A stretch of 54,842 bases of DNA from Hydrogenophaga sp. (GTDB lineage Bacteria; Pseudomonadota; Gammaproteobacteria; Burkholderiales; Burkholderiaceae_C): the NCBI RefSeq assembly GCF_030656115.1, contig NZ_JAUSOO010000131.1, positions 1 through 54,842 on the forward strand, in the 5' to 3' direction. Made by a program: the position numbers and the translations under genes. The notes beneath the pieces are model-generated. The model did not search any database, was not told where the DNA came from, and saw only the letters and a list, made by a program, of their open reading frames with translations. Shown one piece after another: positions 52,341 to 54,842 of this stretch. Position 1 is the stretch's first letter. Each line of letters begins with the position of its first letter.

Positions 52341-52709
52341 ATGATTCAAACGCAAACTCGACTCGATGTTGCTGACAACACGGGCGCCAAGTCCGTGATG
52401 TGCATCAAGGTGCTCGGTGGCTCGAAACGTCGTTACGCCAGTGTGGGCGACGTCATCAAGGTCACTGTCAAAGAAGCAGCGCCCCGTGGCCGCGTCAAAA
52501 AAGGCGAGGTTTAGAACGCTGTGGTGGTTCGCACCGCCAAAGGTATTCGTCGTCAAGACGGTGCTCTGATCAAATTCGACGGCAATGCAGCCGTGTTGCT
52601 TAACGCCAAGCTGGAGCCTATCGGCACCCGCATCTTCGGACCGGTGACGCGCGAGCTGCGCACCGAAAAGTTCATGAAGATCGTGTCGCTGGCACCCGAG
52701 GTTCTCTGA
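52341..52709 (+). pseudogene. rplN: Ribosomal protein uL14 gene with in-frame amber codon
   Basis: The frame from ATG 52341 to the TGA at 52707-52709 codes for the complete 122-residue uL14 ([17 protein letters not shown]... [18 protein letters not shown]), except that codon 58 (52512-52514) is TAG where relatives have Tyr (KKGEVYNAVVVRT). All other conserved positions are intact and there is no shift. A single C-to-G or T-to-G change explains it. uL14 is essential, so a base error, suppression, or reinitiation at GTG 52521 must be considered. Marked as pseudogene only because the frame is interrupted. Confidence 0.9.
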
Positions 52710-52718
52710 GGAATCATC

Positions 52719-53039
52719 ATGAACAAGATTCGTAGTGGCGATGAAGTCATCGTGATTGCCGGCCGTGACAAGGGCAAGCGCGGCAAGGTTGTTCTGCGTG
52801 CAGACGACAGCAAGCTGGTTGTTGAGGGTGTGAATACCGTCAAGAAACATGCCAAGCCCAACCCGATGAAGGGTATTACGGGCGGCATCATCGAAAAAAC
52901 CATGCCCATCCACCAGTCCAATGTTGCCATCTTCAATGGCGCCACGGGCAAGGCAGATCGCGTGGGCATCAAGCTCCTGGCTGACGGCAAGAAAGTGCGC
53001 GTCTTCAAGTCCAGTGGCGAAGAAATTAAGGCGGCATAA
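52719..53039 (+). CDS. rplX: Ribosomal protein uL24
   Basis: The 106-residue large-subunit protein nucleates early 50S assembly. The KOW motif [22 protein letters not shown] is at the N terminus, followed by [20 protein letters not shown] precedes the ATG. It lies 9 bp after rplN in the conserved spc order. Confidence 0.97.
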   Translation: MNKIRSGDEVIVIAGRDKGKRGKVVLRADDSKLVVEGVNTVKKHAKPNPMKGITGGIIEKTMPIHQSNVAIFNGATGKADRVGIKLLADGKKVRVFKSSGEEIKAA

Positions 53040-53041
53040 AC

Positions 53042-53581
53042 ATGACACGCTTGCAAGAAATTTACCGCGACAAAATCACGCCTGCTTTGGTCGAGAAATT
53101 CGGCTACAAGTCGTCGATGGAAGTCCCGCGCATCACCAAGATCACGCTCAACATGGGTGTGAGCGAAGCGGTTGCTGACAAGAAGGTCATGGACAACGCT
53201 GTGGGTGATCTGACCAAGATTGCTGGCCAAAAGCCGGTGGTGACCAAGGCCAAAAAAGCTATCGCGGGCTTCAAGATCCGTGAGCAGCAACCCATTGGCT
53301 GTATGGTGACACTGCGCGGTGCCCGCATGTACGAATTCCTGGACCGTTTCGTGACCGTGGCTCTGCCTCGCGTTCGTGACTTCCGGGGCATCTCGGGCAA
53401 GGCATTTGACGGCCGTGGCAACTACAACATCGGTGTCAAAGAGCAGATCATTTTCCCTGAGATTGAGTACGACAAGGTGGATGCCTTGCGCGGCCTCAAT
53501 ATCAGCATCACGACGACCGCCAAGAACGATGCCGAGTGCAAAGCTCTGCTGGCTGGTTTCCGTTTTCCGTTCAAGAACTGA
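53042..53581 (+). CDS. rplE: Ribosomal protein uL5
   Basis: The 179-residue 5S-rRNA-binding protein has [38 protein letters not shown] and [10 protein letters not shown], all standard. It starts 2 bp after the rplX stop. Length is that of E. coli L5. Confidence 0.98.
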   Translation: MTRLQEIYRDKITPALVEKFGYKSSMEVPRITKITLNMGVSEAVADKKVMDNAVGDLTKIAGQKPVVTKAKKAIAGFKIREQQPIGCMVTLRGARMYEFLDRFVTVALPRVRDFRGISGKAFDGRGNYNIGVKEQIIFPEIEYDKVDALRGLNISITTTAKNDAECKALLAGFRFPFKN

Positions 53582-53589
53582 GGTGGCGC

Positions 53590-53895
53590 GTGGCTAAACA
53601 AGCACTACTGCAACGTGAACTCAAGCGCGAGAAACTCGCCGCCAAGTTTGCCAAGAAATACACCGAGTTGAAGGCTACGGCCAACGACGCGAAGCGTACC
53701 GACGAAGAGCGCGACGCAGCCCGACTGGGTCTGCAAAAGCTGCCTCGCAACGCGAACCCGACCCGCCAGCGCAACCGCTGCGAGATCACCGGTCGTCCGC
53801 GCGGTACCTTCGCCCACTTCGGCCTGGCTCGTGCCAAGGTTCGTGAAATGGCGTTTGCCGGTGAAATTCCCGGCATCACCAAAGCCAGCTGGTAA
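53590..53895 (+). CDS. rpsN: Ribosomal protein uS14
   Basis: The 101-residue small-subunit protein begins with GTG at 53590 ([16 protein letters not shown]), the start that gives the family's normal length. AGGTGG stands just upstream. The C-terminal [21 protein letters not shown] is typical. It is the zinc-free long form: the CxxC pairs of the short form are missing. Confidence 0.97.
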   Translation: MAKQALLQRELKREKLAAKFAKKYTELKATANDAKRTDEERDAARLGLQKLPRNANPTRQRNRCEITGRPRGTFAHFGLARAKVREMAFAGEIPGITKASW

Positions 53896-53913
53896 GCACT
53901 AGGAGAACCACAA

Positions 53914-54309
53914 ATGAGCATGAGTGATCCTATTGCCGACATGTTGACCCGCATCCGCAACGCACAAATGGTTGAAAAAGCCAGCGTCACGATGCCAGCG
54001 TCCAAAGTCAAAACCGCGATTGCCCAAGTCCTGAAGGACGAGGGTTACATTGATGGGTTCCAGGTCAAAAGCAACGACGGCAAAAATGAACTTGAGATCG
54101 CTCTCAAGTACTATGCCGGTCGTCCTGTGATCGAGCGCATTGAGCGTGTCAGCCGCCCTGGTCTGCGCGTCTACCGTGGCCGCAACGCCATTCCCCAGGT
54201 TCAGAACGGTCTGGGTGTGGCCATTGTTACCACGCCCCAGGGCGTGATGACCGACCGCAAGGCCCGCGCTACCGGTGTCGGTGGTGAAGTCCTGTGTTAC
54301 GTCGCCTGA
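53914..54309 (+). CDS. rpsH: Ribosomal protein uS8
   Basis: The 131-residue 16S-rRNA-binding protein, in E. coli also the translational repressor of this operon, has [16 protein letters not shown] and the C-terminal [37 protein letters not shown] precedes the start. Complete and normal. Confidence 0.98.
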   Translation: MSMSDPIADMLTRIRNAQMVEKASVTMPASKVKTAIAQVLKDEGYIDGFQVKSNDGKNELEIALKYYAGRPVIERIERVSRPGLRVYRGRNAIPQVQNGLGVAIVTTPQGVMTDRKARATGVGGEVLCYVA

Positions 54310-54332
54310 TGCGGGCATTGAGGAGCTACTGA

Positions 54333-54842
54333 ATGTCACGTATTGGAAAACAACCGGTTACCGTCCCCGCAGGGGTTGAAGTGGCCGTCAACGACGGTTT
54401 GATCAACGTCAAGGGCACCTTGGGTGTCCTGGCTCTGGCGCAAAACGCCTTGGTCACCATTGAGAACAACGCCGGCTCGCTGACGTTTGTGCCTGTCAAC
54501 GACTCCCGCGAAGCCAGCGCCATGTCGGGCACCATGCGTCAGCTGGTGAACAACATGGTCAACGGCGTCAGCAAGGGTTTTGAGAAAAAGTTGACGCTGA
54601 TTGGTGTGGGCTACAAAGCCCAGGCGCAAGGCGCCAAGCTCAACCTGACCGTGGGCTATTCGCACCCTGTGGTGATGGACATGCCTGCTGGTATCAAGGT
54701 GGAAACCCCGACGCCGACCGAAATCCTGATCAAGGGTTCCGATCGCCAGCGCGTGGGCCAGATCGCTTCCGAGGTGCGCGCTGTGCGCCCCCCCGAGCCT
54801 TACAAGGGCAAGGGCATCCGTTATTCGGATGAAAAGGTCGTG
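54333..54842 (+). CDS. rplF: Ribosomal protein uL6 (partial, runs off the right edge)
   Basis: The first 170 codons of L6 are present: [17 protein letters not shown], then the two repeated domains with [14 protein letters not shown] and the signature region [15 protein letters not shown] near the end. About seven residues are missing. GAGGAG precedes the ATG. Confidence 0.97.
   Translation, partial: MSRIGKQPVTVPAGVEVAVNDGLINVKGTLGVLALAQNALVTIENNAGSLTFVPVNDSREASAMSGTMRQLVNNMVNGVSKGFEKKLTLIGVGYKAQAQGAKLNLTVGYSHPVVMDMPAGIKVETPTPTEILIKGSDRQRVGQIASEVRAVRPPEPYKGKGIRYSDEKVV

Overview
The window looks like the chromosome of a betaproteobacterium of the order Burkholderiales, most likely family Comamonadaceae (a Hydrogenophaga/Acidovorax-type relative). 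Evidence is the very high GC coding sequence, the wording of the core proteins (HemE, PriA, RecG, QueA, Tgt, OxyR, UbiA, ProC, ribosomal proteins), dispersed repeats of a kind common in this order sitting in frame inside genes, and TRAP/malonate catabolism genes. All identifications are by eye from translated sequence; no database search was run.

Left part (0-18 kb). The left edge holds the 5' end of a group IIC-type intron, inserted just behind the terminator of a di-heme cytochrome c peroxidase gene that carries a near-consensus FNR box at -41.5. Next come a Rep helicase gene and a small exported-protein gene in one operon, a MORN-repeat protein with a large lipoprotein, an AEC transporter, and katG with a textbook OxyR operator, a sigma-70 promoter and a 25-codon leader ORF. 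priA and hemE follow. They are separated by about 870 bp containing two ungapped copies, 480 bp apart, of an AT-rich element with perfect DnaA boxes. A membrane diguanylate cyclase and an orphan ABC-type substrate-binding protein form a probable sensing pair.

Middle (18.4-30.7 kb). An exported/membrane gene set ends in TelA, a YiaA/B-type protein and an XpaC-like protein. The queuosine genes tgt and queA follow, with a cytochrome c between them, and then recG. Both PriA and RecG carry repeat-derived in-frame insertions at the same place, just before helicase motif III.

Accessory region (30.7-47.6 kb). It lies between recG and oxyR and contains a LysR regulator, a methyltransferase, two lipoproteins, DUF2306 and CPBP membrane proteins, a decayed LysR paralogue, MipA/OmpV, an IS4-type transposase relic, and a complete malonate decarboxylase operon (mdcA-C-D-E-G-B-H) driven with a TRAP transporter (P-Q-M) and a LysR regulator. 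A 36-codon fragment of a second methyltransferase sits at the far end, immediately before oxyR.

Right end (47.6-54.8 kb). oxyR-ubiA overlap; proC and glpK point the other way. The spc ribosomal operon begins with its own promoter: rplN, rplX, rplE, rpsN, rpsH, and rplF running off the edge. rplN contains an in-frame amber codon at position 58, so either the base is wrong or an essential ribosomal protein is split or read through.
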